Assembly (NCBI RefSeq): GCF_001902295.1 | Contig: NZ_CP018335.1 | Location: forward strand, 4,154,001-4,218,000 | Length of the DNA stretch: 64,000 nucleotides | Direction of reading: 5' to 3' | Origin: Clostridium kluyveri | GTDB taxonomy: Bacteria > Bacillota > Clostridia > Clostridiales > Clostridiaceae | Part shown: piece after piece, positions 7,321 through 16,148 of the stretch | Layout: each line of letters starts with the position of its first letter | How positions within the stretch are numbered: position 1 is the first letter of the stretch | The notes under the pieces: model-generated | Seen by the model: only the letters and a program-made list of their open reading frames with translations | What the model was told of the DNA's origin: nothing | Database searches by the model: none | Translations under genes and position numbers: made by a program

Positions 7321-8529
7321 TTATACAAACATCTGTTGTAGTAATGCTTTCTTTTGTTCTTGCAAGTGATTTAACTTACGTTGATGAAGGATGATAAAAT
7401 CGTCAAATTGTTTAAAGAACTCCCCAATTTTTTTCTGTTCTTCATAACTTGGTAACACTACTTTAATAGTATAAAATTCAGAATGATTCAAATCTGGTAT
7501 TGTAGACGTTCCTGCTCTAGATAAAATTTCTTTTTGTATACAGACTATATTTAAAAGATAATACAAAAACATTTTGTCATACTTTGAATGATTGAAATCA
7601 ATCTTAAAAAAGTTATTATGATAGGCACCACTCACATTTGTAACTATTTTCCCAGTGTTTCCCGTTCTAGTCATTAATATATCATCTTTTGTTGCTACTA
7701 CATTTTTAAGTGGATTTTTAATGTAATATTTTTTATCGCTTTTAGGATTTAGAAATTCATTTGTAATATAAAAGTATTTACTACCATCTATATTTTCTGT
7801 ATATCTTTTACTTATTGCAATCTGTAGCCCTTGTGATAATTTTGTAAAATCTTCAAACTTACGCTGTTCCCAAGGGTCAGTAAATCCTGGGAAACGAAGT
7901 TCTGGAAAATCTTCGCCATTTTTGGGGAACATTTTTTGTAACAAACTTTTCTTCTTATCTTGCAAGTGATTTAACTTACGCTGATGAAGGGTGATAAGGT
8001 TGTCGAGGTCCTTGAAAAAGGTGCCAATTTTACTCTGCTCTTCTTCATTTTCAGGAATACTAATTACTAAATCTTTAACAATGTTCCCAGATAAATTTCC
8101 TTGTCCACCTTGTAAATAAGTATTGACTATTAAGTTTCTTTGTTTTCTTAGCCACTGAGCAATAAAATAACAATTATATTTTGGACTTGGTTTGATTGCT
8201 AAGATTGCTTGGTTAATAGCCCCATTCATATGTGATATTCCTACTTCACCGCTAGTTGCACCATAAAGGGCGTACAAAATATCTCCCTTCTTTACTTCTT
8301 TAGCTGATGAATTTTGCAATCCTTCTTCTGTTAAAAATAATTCTGTTGAATAAGCATTTATTTCACCTGATCTAATAAATGGAATGGTACCTCCATAATA
8401 TGTTTTATTTCTTACACTTGGCGTGCCTCCAGAATAACATTCTGTTATATCTCCTAACTTACACTGTTCCCAAGGGTCAGTGAATCCTGGAAACCTTATT
8501 TTAGGTACATTCGCTTTATCTTTATCCAT
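7321..8529 (-). CDS. hsdS: type I restriction-modification specificity subunit HsdS
   Basis: This specificity subunit of about 402 residues consists of two half-units. Each begins with a near-identical motif (KIRFPGFTDPWEQCKLGDI; LRFPGFTDPWEQRKFEDF), has a variable target-recognition domain, and ends in a conserved helix (LHQRKLNHLQDKKKSLLQKM; LHQRKLNHLQEQKKALLQQM). The two recognition domains read the two halves of the target and the helices set the spacer. I chose ATG 8529 because GGAG lies 5 bases upstream; an upstream in-frame start at 8553 has no ribosome site. The conserved DNA segments repeat with an exact 600-bp offset, which makes domain swapping by recombination easy. It lies between hsdR and hsdM in one transcript. 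Confidence 0.95.
   Translation of the reverse strand: MDKDKANVPKIRFPGFTDPWEQCKLGDITECYSGGTPSVRNKTYYGGTIPFIRSGEINAYSTELFLTEEGLQNSSAKEVKKGDILYALYGATSGEVGISHMNGAINQAILAIKPSPKYNCYFIAQWLRKQRNLIVNTYLQGGQGNLSGNIVKDLVISIPENEEEQSKIGTFFKDLDNLITLHQRKLNHLQDKKKSLLQKMFPKNGEDFPELRFPGFTDPWEQRKFEDFTKLSQGLQIAISKRYTENIDGSKYFYITNEFLNPKSDKKYYIKNPLKNVVATKDDILMTRTGNTGKIVTNVSGAYHNNFFKIDFNHSKYDKMFLYYLLNIVCIQKEILSRAGTSTIPDLNHSEFYTIKVVLPSYEEQKKIGEFFKQFDDFIILHQRKLNHLQEQKKALLQQMFV
7359..7380. repeat. direct repeat within hsdS (helix-coding conserved region), second copy 7959-7980
   Basis: The 22 bases at 7359-7380 recur identically at 7959-7980, 600 bp away. They encode the KLNHLQ part of the conserved helix at the end of each HsdS half, and similarity continues beyond the exact match. 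Confidence 0.85.
7856..7890. repeat. direct repeat within hsdS (WEQ conserved region), second copy 8456-8490
   Basis: The 35 bases at 7856-7890 match 8456-8490 at 33 positions, again 600 bp apart. They encode the PGFTDPWEQ motif opening each half-unit. The first 19 bases also occur at 5635-5653. Confidence 0.85.
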
Positions 8530-8603
8530 TTTATCTCCTATCTTAACTGTCAATTGATAGTCGGCAGTTCAATAATTAATTTTAAAGTGTTATTAGATAT
8601 AAA

Positions 8604-11600
8604 TTAGCTTTCAGCCTGTTCATCCGCTAATTTATAAATTGCTTCACGCAAACTATTACGATACTTGATTTTAGACAAAGATTGTATCCCTTCATTATGT
8701 GCTAACGTCTTATAATCCACGCTTGCTTGGGCAATTATATCTCGAATTTGACCAGTATCATCTAAATCTTGTAAGCCATAACGATGATGACTAAACAATT
8801 CACGCATCTGAACACTTGTGATAATATCTGTAATTCCCCACTTCACTCGAAAATCCAGGAACATTCTATCAAGGCTGACATTGTTAGCCGCTTGAATAAT
8901 TTGTTCACTATCTCTCAATTTTACTGGATATTTAAAATTAGAACCTTCTGGCGGAAAATGTCCTTTGATAATAGCAGTTGCTGCATTCATAACCTTCGCA
9001 GCGTAATTTCTGTCTTCCAAACCAGTGGCAAATTGATCAATTTTCTCTTTCGTAGCTTGCGCTTCTTGGCTCTTGCCCTCATGCACTTGGTTTAATAATT
9101 GTTCCACCAATTCAGTTAAATAATCATAATCTATTTTCACATCCTTGATATGAGTCATTCTTAACTCAATTTGATAAAAAGGAATTTTCTTTTCTTTTGA
9201 TATATGTTGTTTAAGCTCATTGGTTAAAACTGTAGTAAGCATAACTTCTTCTTCACTAGTCATGCCTAATTTTTCAACTAACTCATCAGGATTGTCGTAA
9301 TTGAAACCTACTGTATTTCCATCAACTTCTTCAGGGGTATATTGTTTTAATTTAGCCATACCAGCATTATAATCACGCAACAAATCAAGCATATATTCTT
9401 TTTGCTTCTCAGAAGGTGGTAATTGTTGAAACTCATTAGTTAAGCTGTCTAATTTCTCAACAACCTCTTTAACTTCATTAAATACATCTTCAAAAGATTT
9501 AGCTATAATACCATCTTTTTGGTTAGATTTACGTTGCTCATTTTCTGATAAAATTGCGGAATCTTTATTAGCATAAATTGCGAGAGCTTCATTCATCAAT
9601 TTCTCATTTTGAGCAGGCCAACGATAATTTACAATATGCCCCCAAGGTTTTTCTTGCGTATCAGCAATACGATTTGTTCTTGAATAGGCTTGAATAAGTC
9701 CAGCCCCTTTAAGTGTTCTATCTACATAAAGTGTATTAAGTTCTGGTGCATCAAATCCGGTCAAAAGCTGATCTACCACAATCACAATATCTAAGAATTT
9801 CTTATCTGTAGCAGTTTTATTCAAACGACTAGTAACATCTTGTGTATATCCATCTACATCATCCATACCAAAGCTTGTACCGAATTCTTTGTTATAGACC
9901 TTGATAGCATCATGCAAACCTTGATTGGTGGCAAGCATACTATCATTATTAGATGAGTTTTGACTAAATGTAACTGCCACTTTTAATGCTTGTCCGCCAT
10001 TCTTCTTATTCTCACCGTTTACTCGTTGAAATTCATTGAAATACATCATTGCCATTGGAATACTTACTTTTCCACCACCAACATGAGTAGTAAAGAGGGC
10101 GTTATACTTACCTTCATTTGAACGATTTCGCCAGTTCTTGAAAATATCTTCAACTACTAACTTAATATGATCTGGATTTTCATCATAGAAGCTTGGTTCA
10201 ACCGCATCATCCATGTCTTCTTGACTTATATTATTAATCTTCTTTTGAATCTGTTCTTCAGTCCACTTCGGATAACGTTCTCTATAGAAATTTGGCAGAT
10301 ATTTTAATTTCATTTGTTTTTCATCAATGGTTGTTTCAAAATCCACTTTAAAGCCCAAAACATTTCTATCTGCAATTGCTTCACGAATAGTATATGCATG
10401 TAACAATGGTCCAAAAATATCTTCTGTTCGCAAACCACTAGTAGTTTCATCAAACATGGGCGTTCCTGTATAACCAATCCAAGCAGATTTTCTAAACGCC
10501 TTTTGTATCTTTGCAAAACTTTCGCCACCAGTTGAACGGTGTGCCTCATCCACAATAAATACAATATTTTTATCAGGTGCTTTAAAAGATTTACGTTTCA
10601 CTAAGGTATCAAGCTTTTGAACAGAGGTAACAATAATACTATTATCTTTACTTTTTAGTTTACGGCTCAAATCATTAGTATTATTAGTATCTTGAACGCT
10701 GCCAATAACATCTTCACCAGCATCTGGATCATAGGCCCTATAATTTTCATTTGTTTGTTTCGTTAAAGCAATTCTATCCACTACGAAGACAACTTTATCA
10801 ACTTTCGGCATGCGGCTTGCAAGCCATGCTGTTTTAAAACTAGTTATAGTTTTACCAGAACCAGTAGTATGCCAGATATAACCTACTTTATTTGTGCCCA
10901 GTTCAAAATCAACTTGCTTTAAATTTTCAATTACATTCTGAGTCGCATATACTTGATATGGACGCATTACCTTTAACATTTGTTTGTTTTTTGTGCCATC
11001 CAAAATCATATAATTAGTAGCCATTTGATGTGCCATTGGAATACTCAACATTAAATCTGCAAACTCCTTCCAATTACGCACAATGGTATTATCACTTTTA
11101 CGCTGCCAGTTAAAAGCAAAGTCCTTATTGAACTTATCCGATGTGGTATTCGCCATATATTTCACGTTATTTGGCGTAATTGCCACCAATATTTGTAGAG
11201 TGGAAAAAATATCACGATATTGGTTTTCTTCGGAATATTGATGCATTTGATTTAGTGCTTCATTGACATCATGTGTATCACGTTTTTCTTCAATTTGTAT
11301 GATAGGTAAACCATTAATAAGAAGTGTTGTATCAAAACGACGATTTTGTTTCCCAGTGATAATTGCAGGGCGTTCAATTTGATTGACCACTTGATACACT
11401 GTATCTCCAGCACCAATTTGTTTTTGATCGAAAACCGTTAAAAACACGTGACGACCGTCATCTAAATCAATTTCGATTTGCGATACACCATTAAGTCCAT
11501 ATAAAAATTGTCCAGCTTCATATGGTATTTGAATACCAGATATAATCTTTTTAACTTGATTAAATTCCACAGTACTTAGTGGATGATCAAGTGTATTTTG

Positions 11601-11813
11601 ATTGTGCCTCTCAAGAATCTCTTTAAAGTTATCCCAAAGTTTTTCTGTAGTTTTAATTTTTGGTTCATACTTCCACAGCTTTGTTTTTACACTGTAATCA
11701 ACAGATTTTTCACTAATCACAAAGTCACTGATTCCTTCTAAACGTTCAGGTTTAGTTATGGTTCCACTGGTAATATATTGTATTAATTCAGTTTCAAATT
11801 GAGGTTCATTCAT
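8604..11813 (-). CDS. hsdR: type I restriction endonuclease subunit HsdR
   Basis: This 1069-residue motor and nuclease subunit has an N-terminal PD-(D/E)XK nuclease (D161 and EEK 175-177 in IIQIEEKR, followed by QMHQY 189-193), two RecA-like helicase domains with Walker A TTGSGKT (316-322), DEAH box (422-425, VDEAHRSTGG) and motif III GYTGTPMF, and a C-terminal helical domain that docks on HsdM. It translocates unmethylated foreign DNA and cleaves at a distance. The ATG overlaps the stop of the upstream half-HsdS gene (ATGA), with GAGGAGG as ribosome site. The catalytic motifs are intact. hsdS starts 74 bases downstream. Confidence 0.97.
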   Translation of the reverse strand: MNEPQFETELIQYITSGTITKPERLEGISDFVISEKSVDYSVKTKLWKYEPKIKTTEKLWDNFKEILERHNQNTLDHPLSTVEFNQVKKIISGIQIPYEAGQFLYGLNGVSQIEIDLDDGRHVFLTVFDQKQIGAGDTVYQVVNQIERPAIITGKQNRRFDTTLLINGLPIIQIEEKRDTHDVNEALNQMHQYSEENQYRDIFSTLQILVAITPNNVKYMANTTSDKFNKDFAFNWQRKSDNTIVRNWKEFADLMLSIPMAHQMATNYMILDGTKNKQMLKVMRPYQVYATQNVIENLKQVDFELGTNKVGYIWHTTGSGKTITSFKTAWLASRMPKVDKVVFVVDRIALTKQTNENYRAYDPDAGEDVIGSVQDTNNTNDLSRKLKSKDNSIIVTSVQKLDTLVKRKSFKAPDKNIVFIVDEAHRSTGGESFAKIQKAFRKSAWIGYTGTPMFDETTSGLRTEDIFGPLLHAYTIREAIADRNVLGFKVDFETTIDEKQMKLKYLPNFYRERYPKWTEEQIQKKINNISQEDMDDAVEPSFYDENPDHIKLVVEDIFKNWRNRSNEGKYNALFTTHVGGGKVSIPMAMMYFNEFQRVNGENKKNGGQALKVAVTFSQNSSNNDSMLATNQGLHDAIKVYNKEFGTSFGMDDVDGYTQDVTSRLNKTATDKKFLDIVIVVDQLLTGFDAPELNTLYVDRTLKGAGLIQAYSRTNRIADTQEKPWGHIVNYRWPAQNEKLMNEALAIYANKDSAILSENEQRKSNQKDGIIAKSFEDVFNEVKEVVEKLDSLTNEFQQLPPSEKQKEYMLDLLRDYNAGMAKLKQYTPEEVDGNTVGFNYDNPDELVEKLGMTSEEEVMLTTVLTNELKQHISKEKKIPFYQIELRMTHIKDVKIDYDYLTELVEQLLNQVHEGKSQEAQATKEKIDQFATGLEDRNYAAKVMNAATAIIKGHFPPEGSNFKYPVKLRDSEQIIQAANNVSLDRMFLDFRVKWGITDIITSVQMRELFSHHRYGLQDLDDTGQIRDIIAQASVDYKTLAHNEGIQSLSKIKYRNSLREAIYKLADEQAES

Positions 11814-12385
11814 CTCTTCATTGCCTCCTCTAACTTGGATAATCTGATTTTTGTTTCAAGTTCTGCTGCCCTATTTCTAAGAGTTTGCAGCCTTAACTGA
11901 CTAAAATAGACTTGTCCTATAATTTTTTGCTTATCTATGGAAGGTATTTTAGGTATTTCAAGCTCTTTAAGTTGCTTGAGAGTATACTTTAAAACTTGTG
12001 AACCTTGCAGTCCCAGCATAAATTGTTTTTTGATTGTTTTGTTTTCATTAATGAGATAAACCAAAAACTTTGAATCAATGTTTTTGCCAGGCAATAATTT
12101 AACGTAGTTTTGCGTATAAAGGTATCCCTGGTGCTCTTTTCTTATCATCGTTGCAATTCCCGTGATTAAACTAAACACCACATCACCCTGGCATAAAGTA
12201 TTTACTTTATCATTAGTTCTAACTTGCTTATTATGCACATCGTTTGAAGTAACGCCTACTAAATCATCTGTTAAATCTGTTTGACTATAATAAGTAAAAA
12301 CAGGTGTTTTCTCATCAAACGCTTCAGTAATCCTAAATTGAGGTGTTCCACTTACTAACCTAACCAATTCATTCAACTTTTTCAT
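11810..12385 (-). CDS. single-TRD HsdS-like specificity protein (half-length)
   Basis: This protein of about 191 residues contains one target-recognition domain (about 1-125, starting MKKLNELVRLVSGTPQFRIT) and one conserved helical region (about 135-191: LKQLKELEIPKIPSIDKQKI ending in a long charged helix). Complete HsdS proteins are twice this length. I chose ATG 12385, the first methionine with family-like sequence and a GAAAGG upstream; an in-frame start at 12466 would translate the promoter. It is the first gene of the RM operon and its stop overlaps the hsdR start. It is not similar to the WEQ-type HsdS downstream. It may dimerise to act as a second specificity subunit or may partner another system; both are inference. 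Confidence 0.82.
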   Translation of the reverse strand: MKKLNELVRLVSGTPQFRITEAFDEKTPVFTYYSQTDLTDDLVGVTSNDVHNKQVRTNDKVNTLCQGDVVFSLITGIATMIRKEHQGYLYTQNYVKLLPGKNIDSKFLVYLINENKTIKKQFMLGLQGSQVLKYTLKQLKELEIPKIPSIDKQKIIGQVYFSQLRLQTLRNRAAELETKIRLSKLEEAMKR

Positions 12386-12430
12386 AAAATATTGTGCCTT
12401 TCTAAAATTAACTTTATTTACTATAATATA

Positions 12431-12459
12431 ATCATAGCACAAAAGGAATTTTATTGCAA
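12431..12459 (-). promoter_or_regulatory. predicted sigma-A promoter of the type I RM operon
   Basis: On the minus strand, TTGCAA (12459-12454) and TATGAT (12436-12431) are separated by 17 bases. It lies 46 bases upstream of the chosen start of the half-HsdS gene, and a 30-base palindrome sits directly upstream of the -35 box. Confidence 0.6.
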
Positions 12460-12464
12460 CTATC

Positions 12465-12494
12465 AAAAATGTAATTTTAAAAAATTACATTTTT
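12465..12494. repeat. perfect 30-base A+T-rich palindrome upstream of the RM promoter
   Basis: A 14-base arm (12465-12478) and its exact reverse complement (12481-12494) are separated by two bases. It could be a regulator-binding site for the RM operon, or a hairpin in transcripts entering from the core side. No gene covers it. Confidence 0.75.
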
Positions 12495-12640
12495 AAATTT
12501 TTTCACTAATTACTCTCGCTAAAAAGTAAACACCCTTGCACCCTTTTACACACTTCTAGTACATTTTTACTATTAGGTCTTAATTTTAATGAAATAATTT
12601 AGTCTAACCAACTTATTAATTTTAACAAAAAACGATGAAA

Positions 12641-12664
12641 GCCACTGATTTCAGTGACTTTTTA
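12641..12664. terminator. hairpin terminator in the gap between rlmD and the RM operon
   Basis: CACTGA (12643-12648) pairs with TCAGTG (12651-12656) around a 2-base loop, with A- and T-tracts extending the stem. A T-run follows on the plus strand, and a weaker T-tract follows on the minus strand, where rlmD transcription would end. The rest of 12495-12786 holds nothing I recognise. Confidence 0.6.
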
Positions 12665-12786
12665 TTGTATCAAAATTTTAGTTCTTATTTGATGGAGGCA
12701 AGGGGTATTATACTTGCTGTTTCCTACCCGTATCACTAAATATATAAAGTTTTTACCACCTACTAATTGCAGCTATACCAATGCCT

Positions 12787-14196
12787 CTAGCTGTCTTTAC
12801 TTTTAAGCTTAACTACCGTCTCTACATGACTTGTTTGCGGAAACATATCTACAGGTTGTACCTTTTCAACCCTATACTGGAAATTCCTTAAAATAGCTAA
12901 ATCTCTTGCAAGAGTTGCAGGATCACAGGATACATAAACTATTGTCCTTGGCTTCATATCCGCAATGGAATGAAGAAGTGCTTCCTCACATCCTTTCCTA
13001 GGAGGATCTACTACCACTACATCTGCTTTTATCCCTTTTTTTATAAGTTCTGGTATTACCTTTTCCGACTTCCCCACTATAAATTCCACATTGTCTATGC
13101 CATTTTCTATGGCATTCATATTGGCATTTTCTATGGCCTGGGGAATTATTTCTACTCCATAAACTTTTTTAGCTTTCTGTGACAAAAATAGAGATATGGT
13201 TCCAGTTCCACAATATGCATCAAATACAACTTCACTTCCGGTTAATCCCGCATACTCCAATACCTTGTTGTAAAGTACCTCTGTCTGCACAGGATTTACT
13301 TGAAAAAATGACAATGGGGATATGCTAAATTTAAATTTTCCAATATAATCATTTATGGTGTCCCGTCCCCAAAGAGTTATACACTCTTTTCCCATTATTA
13401 CATTAGTTCTATCCCTGTTTATATTTTGTACTATGCTTTTTATGCCAGATACATTTCTAGTTATTATTTCTATAAATTCTTTCTTATAAGGTAAATGAGC
13501 CACAGCTGTTACTATTACCAGCATAATTTCACCTGTAGTAAAGGCTTCCCTTATCATTATATGTTTTAGGATCCCTTTACCATCTTTTTCATTATAAGGC
13601 TCAATATTATATTTTTCAATCCACTGTCTAGTTAGCTTAACTATTTTATCAGAAATTTCACTCTGTATGAAACAACTGCTCATATTGATTATCTCATGAG
13701 TTTTCTTTGCATAAAATCCTATATTTATGCCATCCTTTGATCTGCCTATCGGCAATTGTACTTTATTTCTGTACCTATAAGGATTTTCCATGCCTATAGT
13801 ATGATATAAATTTGTCACGGCTTCATGTTGGTGAATACTTTGTTCTCCTGAAATTACTTGAAGCTTACCTATTCTCTCCAAACAATCTTTAACTCTATTT
13901 TCCTTAAAAAATAGTTGTCCATTATAGGATACGTGCTGAAGCTGACACCCGCCACACCTTTTATATATGCTGCAGGTAGGAGTTGCCCTGTACTTAGAAG
14001 CTTCAGCTACTTCCATTAATTTGCCAAAAGCAAAATTTTTATTTACCTTTACAGCTTTTACTCTGACTTTTTCCCCTTGGATGGCTCCAGGTACAAAAAT
14101 TGTAAAGCCCTCTATTTTTCCTACTCCCTCTCCTTGATACCCCATTCCATCTATAGTTAAAACATATTCTTTATTCTTATCTATTTTATTTGCCAT
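12787..14196 (-). CDS. rlmD: 23S rRNA (uracil-C5)-methyltransferase, RlmD/RlmCD family
   Basis: This protein of about 469 residues starts with a TRAM RNA-binding domain (about 1-65: YVLTIDGMGYQGEGVGKI). Iron-sulfur ligands follow at C75, C81, C84 and C175 (TCSIYKRCGGCQLQH). A Rossmann methyltransferase domain carries AdoMet motif VFDAYCGTGTISLFL, VDPPRKG and the catalytic Cys at about 424 (YVSCDPATLARDL). The family makes 5-methyluridine in 23S rRNA, in Gram-positives often at two sites (U747 and U1939, E. coli numbering). I chose ATG 14196 because AGGTG lies just upstream. The pyk terminator ends inside its short leader. It marks the left edge of the core chromosomal part of the window. Confidence 0.95.
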   Translation of the reverse strand: MANKIDKNKEYVLTIDGMGYQGEGVGKIEGFTIFVPGAIQGEKVRVKAVKVNKNFAFGKLMEVAEASKYRATPTCSIYKRCGGCQLQHVSYNGQLFFKENRVKDCLERIGKLQVISGEQSIHQHEAVTNLYHTIGMENPYRYRNKVQLPIGRSKDGINIGFYAKKTHEIINMSSCFIQSEISDKIVKLTRQWIEKYNIEPYNEKDGKGILKHIMIREAFTTGEIMLVIVTAVAHLPYKKEFIEIITRNVSGIKSIVQNINRDRTNVIMGKECITLWGRDTINDYIGKFKFSISPLSFFQVNPVQTEVLYNKVLEYAGLTGSEVVFDAYCGTGTISLFLSQKAKKVYGVEIIPQAIENANMNAIENGIDNVEFIVGKSEKVIPELIKKGIKADVVVVDPPRKGCEEALLHSIADMKPRTIVYVSCDPATLARDLAILRNFQYRVEKVQPVDMFPQTSHVETVVKLKSKDS

Positions 14197-14209
14197 AAAT
14201 TCACCTACC

Positions 14210-14235
14210 AAAAAAAATTGCACCTGTAAAGGTGC
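14210..14235 (-). terminator. intrinsic terminator of the pfkA-pyk operon
   Basis: A 6-bp stem (14220-14225 with 14230-14235, loop GTAA) is followed on the minus strand by a run of eight T. It ends only about 14 bases before the rlmD start codon, so rlmD needs its own signal or read-through. Confidence 0.8.
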
Positions 14236-14337
14236 TTAAATATGGAATCAGTTGTCTCTTAATTTCCCATCATATAATTTTAACCATATATTTCTGTAAT
14301 ATACAATAAATTTATGTAAATTTTTAATGAACATTTT

Positions 14338-16095
14338 TTACATTATATTGGCTCTGCCATTATACACTATTCCTCTTATAATATCCATAGTTATAAATGT
14401 ACCTGTTTTCAATATTTCAGTGGCTCCTCCAGCTCCACAGATAATAGGTATTTCCCTTGTAAGACATTCAATAGCAAGATGAGAAGTTAATCCCCCATTT
14501 TCAGCTATAATCCCTGAAACCCTATCCAATACATCCATATATTCTATATCTAAATCTTTAACTACTAAAATATCCCCATCTTCTATTATCTCCTTGGCAT
14601 CCTTAGGATTATAAACTATTTTTGCATTTCCATAACCAGGTCTAACTCCTGACCCTCTCCCTTGAACTAATATATCTCCAACTATATGAACTTTTAACAT
14701 ATTAGTAGTGCCAGAATAACTAACCGGTATGCCTGCTGCTATAATTACTAGATCTCCTTTTTTAACATAGCCACTTTCTAATGCTATCTTAACTGAATCT
14801 TCTATTAATTCATCCGTAGAATCCACCCTTTTAGTAAGTATGGGAAATACCCCCCAATTTAATGCAAGCCTTCTTGCCACTTTACCGCTCGGAGTTACAG
14901 CTATAATATGACATTGTGGTCTATACTTTGAAACCATTCTAGCCGTATGTCCGCTCTGTGTAGCAGTTATTATAGCAGAAGCTTTCAATTCCGAAGCAGT
15001 GCTGCAGGTAGCAAGGCTTATAGCATTTGGTACATTCTGTATATGAACTTCCCTCCTTTTTTTCAATAAGGAATCATAGTCGATTTTTTCTTCTGCTGCC
15101 TGGGCTATTCTTGACATAGTCCGTGCTGCTTCTACAGGGTATTTTCCATTGGCAGTTTCACCACTTAACATTATGGCATCTGTTCCATCAAATATGGCAT
15201 TGGCTATATCTGATGCTTCAGCCCTAGTAGGTCTTGGATTCCTTATCATAGAATCAAGCATTTGAGTTGCAGTTATAACCGGTTTACCTGCTTTATTACA
15301 CTTTTGTATTATAGTTTTTTGTATTAAAGGTACCTGTTCTATGAGAATTTCCACTCCCATATCTCCTCTTGCCACCATTATTCCATCAGAAAATTTTATT
15401 ATTTCGTCTATATTATCAACACCTTCTTGATTTTCAATCTTAGAGAATATCTGTATGTCTTGTCCTCCATTTGCCTCCAGTACCTTTCTTATGGCAAGTA
15501 TATCAGAGGCTTTTCTTATAAAAGATGCCGCTATCATATCTACGCCAATTTTGCATCCAAATATCAAATCCCCTTTATCCTTTTCTGTTAATGCCGGCAG
15601 TGAAGTAGAAACTCCCGGTACATTCACCCCCTTATGATTACTGATTGTTCCATTATTTTTAACTATGCAGTATATTTTATTATCTTCAATATCATCCACT
15701 TCCAAGGCAACCAATCCATCATCAATTAATATACTGTCTCCTTTTTTCAAGTCATTACCTAACCCATCATAAGTTATGGAGCATTTAGTATTATCCCCTA
15801 TAATGTTATTTCCACAGTAGATGGTAAATTTATCTCCCTCTTTTAGCTGAACTTTCCCATCTTCAAAGTCCCCTGTTCTTATTTCAGGTCCTTTGGTATC
15901 CAGCATAATTGCTATAGGTTTACTGTACTTTTCTCTGAGCTTCTTCACTGTATTTATTCTCTTCTCATGACTTGGATAGTCACCATGAGAAAAATTGTGT
16001 CTGGTTACATTCATGCCAGCTTCAATAAGTTTTGATAAAACTTCTTCTGAATCACTGGTGGGTCCAATTGTAAAAATCATTTTAGTTTTTTGCAT
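14338..16095 (-). CDS. pyk: pyruvate kinase with C-terminal PEP-utiliser domain
   Basis: This enzyme of about 585 residues converts phosphoenolpyruvate and ADP to pyruvate and ATP in glycolysis. It starts MQKTKMIFTIGPTSDSEEV and shows the active-site segments MLDTKGPEIRTGD, FSKIENQEGVDN and MVARGDMGVE plus ATQMLDSMI. A tail of about 110 residues (GDILVVKDLDIEY, GGLTSHLAIECLTREIPIIC) is the PEP-utiliser mobile domain, but it bears Ser where the phospho-histidine sits in true PEP-utilising enzymes, as in other Gram-positive pyruvate kinases. ATG 16095 gives the family N-terminus; AAGGAG also precedes an in-frame ATG at 16104. It is 53 bases after pfkA and shares its transcript. Confidence 0.97.
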   Translation of the reverse strand: MQKTKMIFTIGPTSDSEEVLSKLIEAGMNVTRHNFSHGDYPSHEKRINTVKKLREKYSKPIAIMLDTKGPEIRTGDFEDGKVQLKEGDKFTIYCGNNIIGDNTKCSITYDGLGNDLKKGDSILIDDGLVALEVDDIEDNKIYCIVKNNGTISNHKGVNVPGVSTSLPALTEKDKGDLIFGCKIGVDMIAASFIRKASDILAIRKVLEANGGQDIQIFSKIENQEGVDNIDEIIKFSDGIMVARGDMGVEILIEQVPLIQKTIIQKCNKAGKPVITATQMLDSMIRNPRPTRAEASDIANAIFDGTDAIMLSGETANGKYPVEAARTMSRIAQAAEEKIDYDSLLKKRREVHIQNVPNAISLATCSTASELKASAIITATQSGHTARMVSKYRPQCHIIAVTPSGKVARRLALNWGVFPILTKRVDSTDELIEDSVKIALESGYVKKGDLVIIAAGIPVSYSGTTNMLKVHIVGDILVQGRGSGVRPGYGNAKIVYNPKDAKEIIEDGDILVVKDLDIEYMDVLDRVSGIIAENGGLTSHLAIECLTREIPIICGAGGATEILKTGTFITMDIIRGIVYNGRANIM

Positions 16096-16148
16096 AATTC
16101 CCATACTCTCCTTATACAAAATTTATTTTTATCACTATCATAATGCCA

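Noticed and set aside
7359..8490. Regularly spaced repeats considered as a CRISPR-like array.
   Set aside because: Only two units each, 600 bp apart, and they encode the conserved regions of HsdS.
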